A stretch of DNA of 64,000 bases from Chloroflexi bacterium TSY (GCA_019217005.1 JAHBNG010000071.1:8895-72894); one strand, 5' to 3'; positions 27,382 through 37,503 are shown, numbered from the stretch's first letter. The notes: generated by a model not told the origin, from the sequence alone. A program made the numbers and translations.

Positions 27382-27859
27382 GTTTGAAAGTTCACTCCTC
27401 CTCGATAATATAATTTAGGAAAATGGGAGATAGTTCAATTTACCAGATGAGTCAAGTTGACGCTTTCCCCCTGGAGGAGGCGTTCTCTAACACCAGTTCT
27501 TGTCGAACATGGTCGTATTAGAGAATGCTCCCTCCACGAATTTGTCAACCCATTTTTGAACCGTCCTGAAAGATGCATTCGATAAACTGACTTTTCATTC
27601 GATCAGGATGACATTCTCTACATGAGCTTTTGTCTCGATCTACCAATATTGGTATGCGGAGGAGTAAGCTAGGTTAGAACATCTATATATAGTTGTTCAG
27701 ATAATGTTTTTCCACGCGAAACAGTAGCTTGTCAGCATTTCAGCCGGTCAGCCAGAGAGCTGACGAGCTGACCGGCTGAAATGCCATCAATGACAGGAAT
27801 AGATTTTCCCGAAAGGCTATAGAAAATAGGAATCAATCGAGTGTATTCAGGAATCACAA
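27382..27859. other. Intergenic region with stacked palindromes
   Basis: 478 bp without a gene. It holds an imperfect hairpin at 27473-27535 (GGAGGAGGCGTTCTCTAA with TTAGAGAATGCTCCCTCC) with outer TTGAC / GTCAA arms, and repeat family H at 27679-27794. Confidence 0.5.
27679..27794 (+). repeat. Repeat family H, copy 1 (inverted partner at 58564-58674)
   Basis: Starts ACATCTATATATAGTTGTTC and contains the perfect stem GCATTTCAGCCGGTCAG / CTGACCGGCTGAAATGC. The same block occurs in reverse complement at 58564-58674, including the unpaired TTCCACGCGAAACAGTAGC stretch, so the conserved unit is longer than the hairpin. Confidence 0.75.
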
Positions 27860-28690
27860 TTAGTCGTCATCATCATTGTTGTCGATAATGGTGTTGTTGG
27901 TGCCAAAGTTCCCGATATTTCCCAGTGTGTTATTGCTGAGTTCATTGTCGATTACGAAGTTCTCACTGGCGTCTGCGGCGGCTCCAGGTGCTACACAACC
28001 AGAACCTGAACCACATAAGTGAACGCCATATCCTCCACTATTCACGATTGTATTGTCTAGGACAACGTTGTTATCACCTTGGATTTGCACACCATCCGTG
28101 CCGCTATTGTAGATCTCATTGTCCTTGATAATGTTGTTGACGGAAAGGGATATTGCAGACTCCTGGATCACGACAATACCAATACGAGTCGCGTTTTCTA
28201 CCTCATTATCGTTGACGATTGTTCCGCTTGTTGGGAGATGAATATGATCTTCATAGTTCCCGCGGACAAGATTGTCGAGTATCAGGGTACCCGTTGCGCG
28301 GAAGACCAACATACCTCGTGAACCGGGCGTTGTCGGCTCTAAATTGCTGCCAGTGCGTAAGCGTTCCACTGTCAGGTTCTTGACGGTCACATTCGTGGCA
28401 GGTGGGCGTACAAACACACCTACATCCCGTTTCGTCGGTATCCCCTGTGGGTGACGGATGGTCATATTTGTGACGACAACGTTTGGCGAGAAGATATCCA
28501 GCGTGATGTCTACAGGGACACCCGCCGGCGCTTGCTGACCAGGATTGCCACCGGCTGACACAAGTATGGTCGAATCATCGTCGTCATCGTCGGAACTGCC
28601 CGTCAACTTCAGACCATCCTTGCCACCGGGAATTGTGACATTTTCCGCATAAGTTCCGGCTCCAATAAGAATTTTATCTCCAGTTGAAAG
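27860..28690 (-). pseudogene. Parallel beta-helix (PbH1/NosD-like) protein, 5'-truncated
   Basis: From about GDKILIGAGTYAENVTI (near 28685) the protein shows repeated beta-helix rungs such as NVTVKNLTVERL, GTLILDNLVRGNY, SVNNIIKDNEIYNSG and NVVLDNTIVNSGG. It resembles right-handed beta-helix proteins that bind or cleave polysaccharides. The signal peptide and first rungs are absent: upstream codons in this frame are out-of-frame dipeptidase sequence. An open frame of 297 codons begins at an ATG at 28753, but its first ~22 residues are not native. Aspartate runs (DDDDDD near the start, NNDDDD at the end) are notable. Confidence 0.7.
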
Positions 28691-29489
28691 CGCCAGTATT
28701 CGACCAATCCAGAACAGGCTCCGGATAGAGCATCCACGTATCCATGGAAACACCGATCACGCCGCCACGGGCGATGACCGCTAGGAGCTGTTCGTCGCTA
28801 AACTGGCGTTCGCCCGGTGCCAGCGCACGACAGTTCTGGTGACTCGCCAACACGGGACCAGTATAGATTTCCAACGCCTGCCAAAATCCGTCATCGGAGA
28901 TGTGAGTCAGGTCTAGCAGCATACCGCAGGATTCCATCTCCCGAAGCAGATCGGCAGCCGGTGGTAGCAAACCGCCCGGAGTGCCAGTGCCGCGGGCGTA
29001 GGTGCTGGGTCCATAGTGGGTCAAGCTCACGACGCGCACGCCCTCTTCCCACCAGTCATGGATCTGTTCCGGCCAGAGGATTGGGTCTGCACCCTCCATG
29101 CCAAGCACAAAGCCTACTGGCAGCGCGTCTGTCTCGGTTGCCTGCTCCCAGCGCACCATGTGCTCCGAAAATAGGGTACTCGTTGTCAGAATGACGGCTT
29201 CCTGGGCATGTGCCAGCATCTGATAGTAAGCCAGTTGCCCCTGGGCGACCCCATAGACTGCCGCCTCGCCGCGCAAGCCCGGGAGGACGCTTCCCTCCCG
29301 AAGTCGATGCGCGGCGATCTTTACCAGCGCAGCCGCGATCCGTCCCCGACGCATCTCGGGCAAGGATGCAAACGGAATATTGGTCGGGTCGTCCGACACG
29401 GCCCGCACGTCAGAGATGGGTAGCGTCAAATCCCGGTTGAGGTCGATGGCTCCGTAGGCCATGGGGTAATCCCCGTCAAAGATGAGCAT
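28674..29489 (-). pseudogene. Membrane dipeptidase (M19)-like protein, 3'-truncated
   Basis: The start at 29489 has an excellent ribosome binding site (AAAGGAGGAAACA). M19-like segments are VGFVLGMEGADPI, VVSLTHYGPSTYARGTG, GMLLDLTHISDDGFWQAL and PVLASHQNCRALAPGERQFSD. The protein ends after ~266 native residues (VIGVSMDTWMLYP) where M19 enzymes normally continue for 60 or more, and runs into beta-helix DNA at about 28690. The usual N-terminal zinc ligand motif H-x-D is absent (IFDGDYPMAYG), so even the intact parent may have been a non-classical member. Renal-dipeptidase relatives hydrolyse dipeptides or related amides. Confidence 0.75.
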
Positions 29490-29863
29490 TGTTTCCTCCT
29501 TTGCATATTTATGGTTCATCTGCAACCAGACAGATTGCAAGAACCTTCATTCAAATTGTTAATGTTATCACGCTTCAGCAGCATCGAGTTTGAGGCGATG
29601 CTCCAGATAGGGCCGGGAACAATCAACTTGTCCTTTCTACGATGCACCTCCTCGTAGGAACCGAGTGAACGGCATACTATATCAGACTTTAGAGATAGCT
29701 TTTCATTGCGGGACATTGATGCTAAAATTTGTTTTAAGTTGAAGAGATAGCGAAATCTTATAGAGAAGCCACTTAAACTTCAGACAATAGAATCGTTTTC
29801 TGTCGAGAGACAATTGTCCGAAGTTTAAATAATGTGGCTATTATAAGGAAACAGCGAAAAAAT
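29490..29863. other. Divergent intergenic region
   Basis: 374 bp between the M19-like gene (minus) and the EAD gene (plus). It holds repeat family B copy 2 (29773-29830), and the promoters for both genes should lie here, but none could be assigned. Confidence 0.4.
29773..29830 (-). repeat. Palindromic repeat family B, copy 2
   Basis: Reverse complement of 1957-2015: TTAAACTTCAGACAAT ... ATTGTCCGAAGTTTAA around the core GAATCGTTTTCTGTCGAGAG. It ends ~30 bp before the EAD gene start. Confidence 0.65.
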
Positions 29864-30093
29864 ATGGCTTGGTCTTCTGTACTAACTCAACTTCGTGAAG
29901 CTCTGGCAATGTTGTATTCAACTGAGATGGACGCACGTCGATTGGTTGATACTGCGGGCATGAATTCATCCCGAATTGATTTCAGTTCGCATTCTACCAA
30001 CACTTGGCACAACGTCCTATCAGAGGCGGACAAACAGGGTAAAGTCAGCACGCTGATAGCCGTTGCGCTTGAGGAGTATCCTAATGATTCACA

Positions 30094-31566
30094 CCTTATT
30101 TTTGCGCAACGAGAGCGTGATTCTATTCGTTCATGCAACTAGAGGGGGTTTCTAATCGGCCTCTAGATAGGATTTCAAGCAAATCAGAAGGTCACGAGAA
30201 TAAGGATGTGAACTTAGCAGGTCAATCCGTGAAAGTGAGCCGTTCTGAAAAGAGAGAAAACCAGGTATTTGTAATAGATCTCGAACAATTCGTTTCTGCC
30301 GGAAAGGTTCAAATCTAGTATCCACGAGAGCTTGCTGATGGAAATGGCCTATCAAATTATGCGCCAAATCAGCCAAAAGGATAAGAGATTTTTTGAGCTA
30401 GAAATAGGGTCTTGCGACGAGAAGCTAAGTGTAACCCCATTTTATCATTACGGAATTGTTCGATTTCAGCCGCACCTCGATTGTCATAATATGAAATGAA
30501 GTGACGCTTGGATGGCAATTTGATGGTCGAAATGTAGTAACTGACACAAATTTGCTCGTTTTTCACTCTTTTTTTGAGAAAAATGCGTACAGGGCGATTA
30601 AACTTGATAGGTGATGGAATTTCAGCCAGAAAGACGTCACCGCAAGGATCCCATCGAGTCACCTGTTGCGCCCACAGATGGGCACGACGGTTGGAGTTGC
30701 CCTTCATCATAAATTGATAGTTGCGGTTGAGCAGCCACCGAATATTTTCTTCACTACCTGCACCGCCATCGGTGCGCCAGACGACTCGCTCGCGTTTTTT
30801 CTCGTCTAACTCTAATGAACTTTCCGTGGCAAGCACGGCTGGCTGAAACGATGGAGCTGTATGCTGACTCCCTGGATAGAGGTCTGACCAAACCGTTTCA
30901 TGGTATTTAACCGAACTTACACGGACCAATTGGCGTCCCGTTGCGTTTTTTTGCCGCTAAAATAGCCTTTTTGACTTTTCTGTGCCTTTTTGCCGCATGG
31001 TAATCCGGATAGGTCAAAGTCTAACCACAAGAACCCTCGCCAATCGTGGTTGTGTATTTGGCTTAGAGGCTTGCAGATTTCGCTGACCACACTCTAATTG
31101 ACCGATATTCATTAGAGTTAGGGCGTCTAATGTACGAGACATATTTGATTGCTCACTAAGCTGCTCCATCCCATAAATTTTCGCAAGGAGTCTTTCTGGT
31201 CTGACCTTTGTATTGAACTCAGTCAGCGTTGCGCAACCACATAATATGCTAACCAGCACCTGTTCCAACTTACTTGCTGGTGTATATTCATACGTTTTGA
31301 CCGGTATTTCGATCTTCTTCAACGCAGTTAGCACTTTCTCTTGATGGTAGTGTGCCAGCAACGCAGCTAATGGTGCATACTGAGTATTGCTGATCTCGTT
31401 CGTTAGTCCGAATTCTATTGCCATGAATGCCTCCTTGGATCGGGTATCTCTAATGAATTTCTTTGAGGCTATCCTTTTTTCGGCATTTTGACGAATTTGA
31501 TCGAATAGAATCAGGCTCTTATTGTGTCAACGAATAGAATTCCCTTCCCGTTGCGCAAAAATAAGG
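30094..31566 (-). mobile_element. 1473-bp IS with TSD TCACA
   Basis: The ends CCTTATTTTTGCGCAACG (30094) and the inverted CGTTGCGCAAAAATAAGG (ending 31566) are perfect over 18 bp, and similarity continues with TTCTATTCGTT. The 5-bp duplication TCACA is at 30089-30093 and 31567-31571. It carries the decayed DDE transposase below. Confidence 0.93.
30152..31424 (-). pseudogene. DDE transposase relic (IS4-like superfamily)
   Basis: Three frames hold successive parts: 31424-31014 (N-terminal, AIEFGLTNEISNTQYAPLAA), 30929-30369 (WRTDGGAGSEENIRWLLNRN and YYDNRGAAEIEQFRNDKMGL, the Asp and Glu catalytic regions), and 30376-30152 (LAHNLIGHFHQQALVDTRF, the C-terminal tail). A one-base loss in a run of A at ~30960 breaks SGKK-AT-GRQLVRV. 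The element can no longer make a functional enzyme. Exact IS family not assigned. Confidence 0.85.
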
Positions 31567-32249
31567 TCACAGCTTTTAGCTGCATACAAAGCCTACTCAC
31601 GGTCCGCCGACCAACAGGAATCTTTGTCTAGGCCACCTTCAACAGCGGATATGCATACTATTTCCAAGCCAACACAAACGCACCAATTGTCTGTCCGAGA
31701 AAAGATGCAGCTTGTTAATGTGCTTCTCCAGTGTCCAACAATGAATGATCGCAACACTCGAGACACAATTGTGGACGCATTGCCAAGTGATATAAAGAAC
31801 GGCGTTAGACGTCACTCAAGCGATCGTGTAGATGTTGTTAATCTTGTGAATACAGCACTAAACTATCCGAATGGCCTTGAAGATTTAATTGAGATTCTGA
31901 GGTGGTTCGAAGGTGATTCATTGAGCATGCAAGAAGTCGATCGGGCGATGGAGAAGGTTTTTAAAAGCTGAGAAAGCCAACCAATCGACAACTATATTTT
32001 GTCACTCACGAGCATTTGAGCGCTATCATCTCTCGAAAGCGTACTTTGGTTGTGAGACGCCGGTTGCAACCGGTGGCGGTCGGCGATTCGTACCGCTTTT
32101 TTCCCAATATGCGATTACCCTGTCAATCAAGGTGTACGGCAAAAACGCTGGGGTGTGCCACAGTCGTTGACGACATCCAGAACCAACCGAAACTGCATCC
32201 AGGGTGCGGCCTGATCTGGTTCGCGTATGCGGTCATGGTTGCATTTACT

Positions 32250-33056
32250 CTAGACCACTCCCGTCACTCGAAATATATTGTTGTGGCTTTCTACGCCGAC
32301 CACACGGTCGTAGTGATTGACCGACAGTTGGTCATTCAGGGGAGTAGGCACCTGCAGAATAAACTCGGCCCAGTGAGGCTGATTAAAGGCCACGAACGCC
32401 AAGTGAAATGTTTCGATCAGCAGCTCGTGAGGGTAGTCAAAGTCGGGGAAAAGAACCGGCCCCGTGTCAGGCTGGTAGATGTTGTCCCGTTCATTGGCGT
32501 TCATTGTCTTGATGGGAAAGTCAATGGTCACGTCGTAAAGCGTCTGTGCAGTGAACGCCACCCGTCCGACCAGAATATCACCGTTGAGGGTCGATTCAAC
32601 AATGGATGCTGCCGTATCCAATCTCTCTCCATCGACCATCGGCACGTCAAGCGTGACGCGATCGAACGCATCGGCAACCAGCCCGGACTGCCGTTCCGGC
32701 TGGGGACCCAGAGATGGCGGGTGGAACATGATACCCTTGTCGTTGCGATCCCAGCTTTTGAGGTTGAGAAACTCATCTTGGGACAAAATCGGACAAAAAT
32801 CGGCGTTGGGTTGGTGCCACATGTCACGGTCTACACCCACCTGTTCAGATTTGCAAGAGGCACCCAACACATAGGTGTGCAACACGCCGTCTTCCCTGTC
32901 CAGGAGCTGGCAAACGGACTCGATTTGAATACGTGCATTGTTCAGCGACCAGGGTGGTTTGGCCGAGACGGTAATGGCTGGCTGGGCCAGGAGATCGATC
33001 CGAAAGGTCAGGAAGGCTTTAGGGAAATAGGGAATCTGGTTCATGATTTCTGTCAT
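32250..33056 (-). CDS. Hypothetical protein downstream of the MBL-fold gene
   Basis: 268 aa, with GGAGG four bases before the ATG at 33056. It is soluble, with no signal peptide or TM segments. Motifs include MNQIPYFPKAFLTFRIDLLA, FKNQPHW-like and NHYDRVVGVESHNN; no family recognised. It follows the MBL-fold pseudogene by 72 bp on the same strand, so it probably belonged to the same catabolic unit. A 355-codon frame on the opposite strand overlaps it but is less protein-like and lacks a ribosome binding site. Confidence 0.65.
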   Translation of the reverse strand: MTEIMNQIPYFPKAFLTFRIDLLAQPAITVSAKPPWSLNNARIQIESVCQLLDREDGVLHTYVLGASCKSEQVGVDRDMWHQPNADFCPILSQDEFLNLKSWDRNDKGIMFHPPSLGPQPERQSGLVADAFDRVTLDVPMVDGERLDTAASIVESTLNGDILVGRVAFTAQTLYDVTIDFPIKTMNANERDNIYQPDTGPVLFPDFDYPHELLIETFHLAFVAFNQPHWAEFILQVPTPLNDQLSVNHYDRVVGVESHNNIFRVTGVV

Positions 33057-33128
33057 CGTTCCTCCTCTCAAAAAGGCTCTTAGGGAATGTTCCCAAGCGG
33101 GTTAATCACAGAGGCTCCCAATAATCCG

Positions 33129-35149
33129 TCAAAAATACGCAATCGCCTCGGCCACCTCGCCCAGTCGCCGACCACCCCAAGTGACATCGGCCAGGACGGG
33201 CAGTGAATGGGTATCAAAGCGCTCAGGGTACGTCACAGAGACAGATACTTGGCCGTGGCCGTGGGGCTCGACAGAGAAGGTCACTTCTGTCGGTTGGATG
33301 CGCACTCCTGGGAGCGAGCCAAAATGCACGTGGCAATCCTTTGTTTCGGCTTCATGGTTGGTAACCCGCAGTTGATAGGTGACCGTCGCCCCCGGCTGGA
33401 TGCGCACTTTGTAGGGATAAAACTCGATCCAGCGGGGATCCATGCCCAGGTTCGGCTCAGGTTGATCCAGGATCTCAACAAAGATAGCCTGCCATTCGTC
33501 CATCCACTCTTGCCACCGCTTTACCTGAGAGCGGTCAAACGGCACCGCGCCGCCGTGACCAGTGAACAACATGTCCGGATTCAACTCTAGGATCTGGCGG
33601 GGCATATCGGTGTAGCTACTCACTGGTGTGCGGTTCTTGGGGATAAATGAGTGGATGAAGTCTCGCTCCTCCCGAAAGCAGAGCCCTGAAATGTTGTCGC
33701 CGATGCTCAGATAACGTTGACCGTCAGCTTCAAACCAGATCAGGTGGTGATAGAGGGTTTGGCCCGGATGCTGCGCCATGTAGAAGTCGAATCCCCGCCA
33801 GTGAAAGGGGGCATCTCGCTCGATCACGGCGTCAACACGATATCCTTCGGGAACCAGACAGGGCATGTCGTAGCGGTCCGGGTGCTCGATAATATCCCGA
33901 ATTTCGGGCGAGGTGGCCATTCGAGTGCCGTATCGGGAACGCAAGGCGGCGAAACCGGCCAAATGATCGTCGTGATAGTGAGAGGGCAGAAACCACTCCA
34001 CTTGGGTGATGCCAAGATCGGAGGAAAGATAAGGGGTCAGCTGATCGATAAAGCGGTGTGGATTGGCGCTGATGGGTTCATTGGCTGTGTAGCCGCAGTC
34101 GATGAAAAGTGCATGGCCTGCCCCGTCAGAAACGATGTAGGTGTTCGCCGCCGAGTTGCTGACCTCATACACGTGGGCCGAGAGTTGCCGAAAATGGGGT
34201 CTGTAGTATTCATAGGGGCGGGCATAAAAGAGTTCATAGAGCCGCTCCATCTGTGCTTGCAAGGAAGCAATCGCCTCTCCTGTTGGTACAAAGGGTTGGC
34301 CGTGACCAGGCAGAATCAGATCAACGTCCATCGTGGAGACATGCTGTAGGCTGTCCAGAAGGTTGGCATGCCCCTGAAAATCCATGTAACGCCACTGAAC
34401 CGGGTAGTAATCTCGCAGACGGCCAGATGCCGACATGAGATCACCACAGGCCAGGAGCCGCTGCCCGTCCAACTCAAAGAAGTAGCCGACCGAGCCAAAG
34501 GTGTGGCCGGGCAGCGGCACAACCTCAAAAGCTAAGTCATGCCACTCGATCCGCTCATAGTCTCGGGCATAGACTCAGTAGATCCAAATTTGGCGTTTTT
34601 GGCGATTTTCAGTCGAGATTGCAGGGATTTTGGAGTCATTTATTCAGATTTCGGTTACAGAAAACAACCTATTTCATATCTGAAAATCGCCCAAATCTAA
34701 CACAAAAACTAGATATCGACCGGCAAATTTGTATTTATGTCAACTGTTTAGCCAGAATTCTCTCTCAAAACCTGAAATTTGGATCTACTGAGACTGCGGA
34801 ATGGATGTCGAATAACGGGCCAAAGGTCGGATAGTAGGAGGTATAGTTGTCGTAGATATCGTAGCTGGCCCGCAAGAGGTCGGACTCCTCCAAGAACCTG
34901 CGCTCGGTGAACGGAATCATCACCTGGGCACCTTGCTGTTGCCAGCTTTGTGCGCCTGCACACTGAATCTCTGTGGAAGTGGGTGAGGAGCAATTGCTCT
35001 ACCTGGTCTACACCTGCTTGGCGAACGTCTGCTGGCTCCAGATCTGTGCCGCAGTCGATGAGGAGGCCTCGGTGACCGCGCTGAATCAGGTAGACGCTGC
35101 ACGTATCGTCATAAAAATATAGATGGTCGCTCAGTTGATGGCCTGACAT
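33129..35149 (-). pseudogene. Two-domain metallo-beta-lactamase-fold hydrolase, broken by MITE copy 4 and a frameshift
   Basis: Reconstructed length 599 aa. The first MBL domain has IDCGTDLEP and LLLTHFHRDQC (HxHxD with Gln in place of the usual final His), then PLPGHTFGSVGYF and LACGDLMS. The second has LFIDCGYTAN, LPSHYHDDHLAG (complete HxHxDH), AQHPGQTLYHH and LSIGDNISG, followed by a beta-rich tail. Lesions: one extra base at ~34966-34967 after HFHRD, and the MITE at 34576-34790. Removing one base and 220 bp gives exactly 600 codons including the stop; the MITE junction becomes HSAVYARDYERIEWH. The longest remaining frame is 34520-33129 (463 aa), which keeps the intact second domain. MBL hydrolases cleave esters, thioesters or lactones; the substrate is unknown. 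Confidence 0.9.
34576..34790 (-). mobile_element. 215-bp MITE, copy 4
   Basis: Opposite orientation to copies 1-3. Duplication AGACT at 34571-34575 and 34791-34795. It carries at least one private substitution (CTAACACAAAAAC where others read CTAACGCAAAAAC). Confidence 0.95.
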
Positions 35150-35278
35150 GTTTTCACCTGAAGTTATATCCTAGACGGATGCGCGCCCCAATCGACCGTC
35201 CTCCTGCGCCAGCCAATCACCATAGACTCGTGGCATCGGTTCGCCCGATCCCACGCCCGCTCTATGATCTTAGATCCT

Positions 35279-35347
35279 GTAAAGGAATAACTTCGACATG
35301 TCATTCTCGAGTGAAGCGAAGAATCTATGCCGGAGTTATTCCTTTAC
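35279..35347. repeat. Hairpin with conserved core and private arms (family I), copy 1
   Basis: GTAAAGGAATAACT pairs with AGTTATTCCTTTAC. The loop holds ATGTCATTCTCGAGTGAAGC and GAAGAATCTAT, which recur in the hairpin at 54614-54678 although the arms are unrelated. Located between the MBL gene start and a Gfo/Idh/MocA gene stop. Confidence 0.65.
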
Positions 35348-35353
35348 GACTAC

Positions 35354-36457
35354 TTACTTATATGTTGAGTTTAATTGTGTTCGACACCCTGTTCTGGACG
35401 ACTCATAGGCAGCGTCAATCACCTGGAGCACATGATAGGCGTCGTGAATGCTGACTGGCGGCTCTTTCTTTTCTTGGACGGCCTGCACAAATTCGGCCAC
35501 AAATTCATAACCCCATTGATCCGCATAGACGGGACGCTGTGCAATCTCCAAGTTGAAGCTACGTACTGGTGCACCTGCCCAAGTAGGTGTTGCGCTGGCT
35601 ATCGTGTATTCGCCGCTACCGGGGGCGGGCCATGTCGCCGTTCCTTGGGTACCCCGTAACGCAAAGAAGGTGTCGTTACGCGGTCCTACACTAGGCAGCA
35701 GATAGCCCACGTGCAGGCAAGCGTGGACACCATTATCGAGTTCTAAGGCCACAGTCGCTACGTCTTCAAGGCCCTCTTCAATGTTGCCGATGACACGGCT
35801 ACATAAGGCTGTCACCGACTTGACCTGCGCGTCAGAAAAGTAGCGGAAGAGCGTGAGCCAATGACCACCCTCCATATGAAGCATCCCACCCCCTTCGCCC
35901 TCGCGCCTATACATCCAATGATTCGGGTCACGCATTCCAGGTCCGATACCAAGCGTAACCAGACGTGCCTCCATCGCAGCCAAACGTCCTAGAGCTCCTG
36001 CATCAATATGCTGTTTGATGGCCTTCGCAACGGGATGGCTGGGCCAGGGATAACCAGCCTGGATAGTCAGATCACGCTGTGTCGCCAGTTCACATAGGGG
36101 CAGCAGTTCTGCCGCGGTTTGGGCAGCTTGCTTTTCGATGAAGAGATGCTTGCCTGCGTTGGCCAACTGTAGTGCCGTAGACGTGGCTTCGTTGGGTGGT
36201 AACATGATGGCGGCCAATTCGAATTCTTCGTTGGTCAGCAGTTCATCCAAGTCGGTATAGATGCGTGCATCAGGATCTGCTTCCCCAACGGCTGCCAGCG
36301 CCTCCCCTTCGGCAGGATCCCATTCGCAGTAAGCGACCACGTCCACGTTGGGATGCGCTTTGAAAGATTTAAGCAGACCGTGGTTCTTGTTTGGCTCCAG
36401 GCTTCCGGCGTGGATGCGCAGCCCTATCATGGCGGCTTTCAGTGGTTGTGATTTCAT
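35354..36457 (-). CDS. Gfo/Idh/MocA family oxidoreductase
   Basis: 367 aa. An N-terminal Rossmann fold begins KAAMIGLRIHAGSL (a degenerate dinucleotide loop), with VAYCEWDPAEGEAL, LFIEKQAAQTAAEL (usual motif EKP; here EKQ) and a C-terminal alpha/beta domain with GGGMLHMEGGHWLTLFRYF. Family enzymes oxidise or reduce sugars, inositols or related polyols with NAD(P). The changed glycine loop and EKQ motif make the cofactor binding somewhat unusual. It is in a minus-strand run with the BNR-repeat and toroid genes. Confidence 0.85.
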   Translation of the reverse strand: MKSQPLKAAMIGLRIHAGSLEPNKNHGLLKSFKAHPNVDVVAYCEWDPAEGEALAAVGEADPDARIYTDLDELLTNEEFELAAIMLPPNEATSTALQLANAGKHLFIEKQAAQTAAELLPLCELATQRDLTIQAGYPWPSHPVAKAIKQHIDAGALGRLAAMEARLVTLGIGPGMRDPNHWMYRREGEGGGMLHMEGGHWLTLFRYFSDAQVKSVTALCSRVIGNIEEGLEDVATVALELDNGVHACLHVGYLLPSVGPRNDTFFALRGTQGTATWPAPGSGEYTIASATPTWAGAPVRSFNLEIAQRPVYADQWGYEFVAEFVQAVQEKKEPPVSIHDAYHVLQVIDAAYESSRTGCRTQLNSTYK

Positions 36458-36486
36458 GATTATGCAAACTTTCGATTACAGTAGTA

Positions 36487-37429
36487 CTAAGCTGCAATGG
36501 CATTGATATGCGGCGCATTGGGTAGAACGTCATGCCACTCAAATCGAACCAATTCAGTCGCAATTAGCTTACCGTTGGAAAGAACACCAAATAACCTGTT
36601 TTCAATTTGGGCAAATCGCTCGACCAGGCAGTTTGACCAAGGCGTCTTTAAGCCGTGGGCAGCTACCTGCCAGGTTGTGCCACCATCGTTGGTTTCCCAA
36701 ATTTGGCCGTTCCGTCCAGATGGTCCATTGGCTGAACCAAAGATGAAATGTTCAGCATCTTCTGGATCAAGCCAGATTGCTCGGCAATAGCACTCGAACA
36801 GGCAAGTCCAACTCTCTCCGCCATCTTGGGAGCAATAGAGTCCACCGCCTGTTGGTGCAAAAACGAGATCGGGCGAAGATGGATGGACCTCGATCGAATG
36901 GACATCAGGATTGATCAAGCCATCTTTGGGGCGGCCAAATCGAGGCTGACCATTGCTGCCGCTGGCAAGTTGCCACGTCTGTCCGGTGTCATCAGGGCGT
37001 AGTGCGGCCCCCACCTCAACGGCAGCGTACGCGCGCGAACCGGAAAAGGCAAAACCGCGCACACAACCTGCTTCCGGGGAATAGGGTAGCCACCTCATGC
37101 GCCTCATGCCAGAGGTCACTGCTATCGTGGGAAACAAATAGAGCAGCGGGCTCTGTTCCAGCAAATTCACGGTCAGAAAGATCTGGATGGTAGGCCAACC
37201 AGCGTACGTGCCGTTGACTCAAACCACGATTGGCATCGCTCCAAGTCTGCCCGTTATCATGCGAACGATAGATTCCATCTTTGGTACCAGCCAGAACTAT
37301 GCTATCTCGCACAATCGCACTTGTGACACAGGAATCGGTCAAGGTTTGATGTTGGATATTCAACTTGCCGTGTTCAAGTCGACCAATGAGCAATCCATCA
37401 TCTGTTGCGATATAAAGTGTTGAGTCCAT
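36487..37429 (-). pseudogene. BNR/Asp-box beta-propeller protein with one frameshift
   Basis: The 5' part (from 37429) has YIATDDGLLIGRLEHGKL and Asp-box repeats such as RSHDNGQTWSDA; the 3' part (to 36487) continues with CSQDGGESWTCL and ETNDGGTTWQVA. They are offset by one base near 37090-37100. Removal of one nucleotide yields 313 aa, a typical sialidase/Vps10-like propeller without a signal peptide. It could be a real lesion or a consensus error in the contig. Confidence 0.8.
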
Positions 37430-37503
37430 AATGTTCCTTTCGCCTTACAACTCGGCAGATCAAAATATATCAAGATGATTGGCCCCTCTGATGATCTTCG
37501 TGC

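Larger units (their letters stand above)
29864..31971 (+). pseudogene. EAD1-EAD2 adaptor-like gene interrupted by an IS
   Basis: The two exon-like pieces are 29864-30093 and 31572-31971. Removing the 1473-bp IS plus one TCACA yields a continuous 209-aa protein whose junction reads EEYPNDSQLLAAYKAYSR. Residues ~4-80 match effector-associated domain 1 (ALAMLYSTEMDARRLVDTAG, then NVLSEADKQGK and VALEEYP). Residues ~120-209 match effector-associated domain 2 (VNVLLQCPTMNDRNTRD, NYPNGLEDLIEILRWFEG). EADs are small adaptor domains of predicted bacterial conflict and signalling systems that join sensors to effectors through like-with-like contacts. No effector with the same domains is visible here. 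Disrupted now; an upstream 102-codon chimera and an ATG-started downstream frame remain. Confidence 0.8.

Noticed and set aside
32016..33083. 355-codon open frame on the plus strand
   Set aside because: It overlaps the minus-strand gene 32250-33056, which has a good ribosome binding site and protein-like composition and fits the strand of its neighbours.
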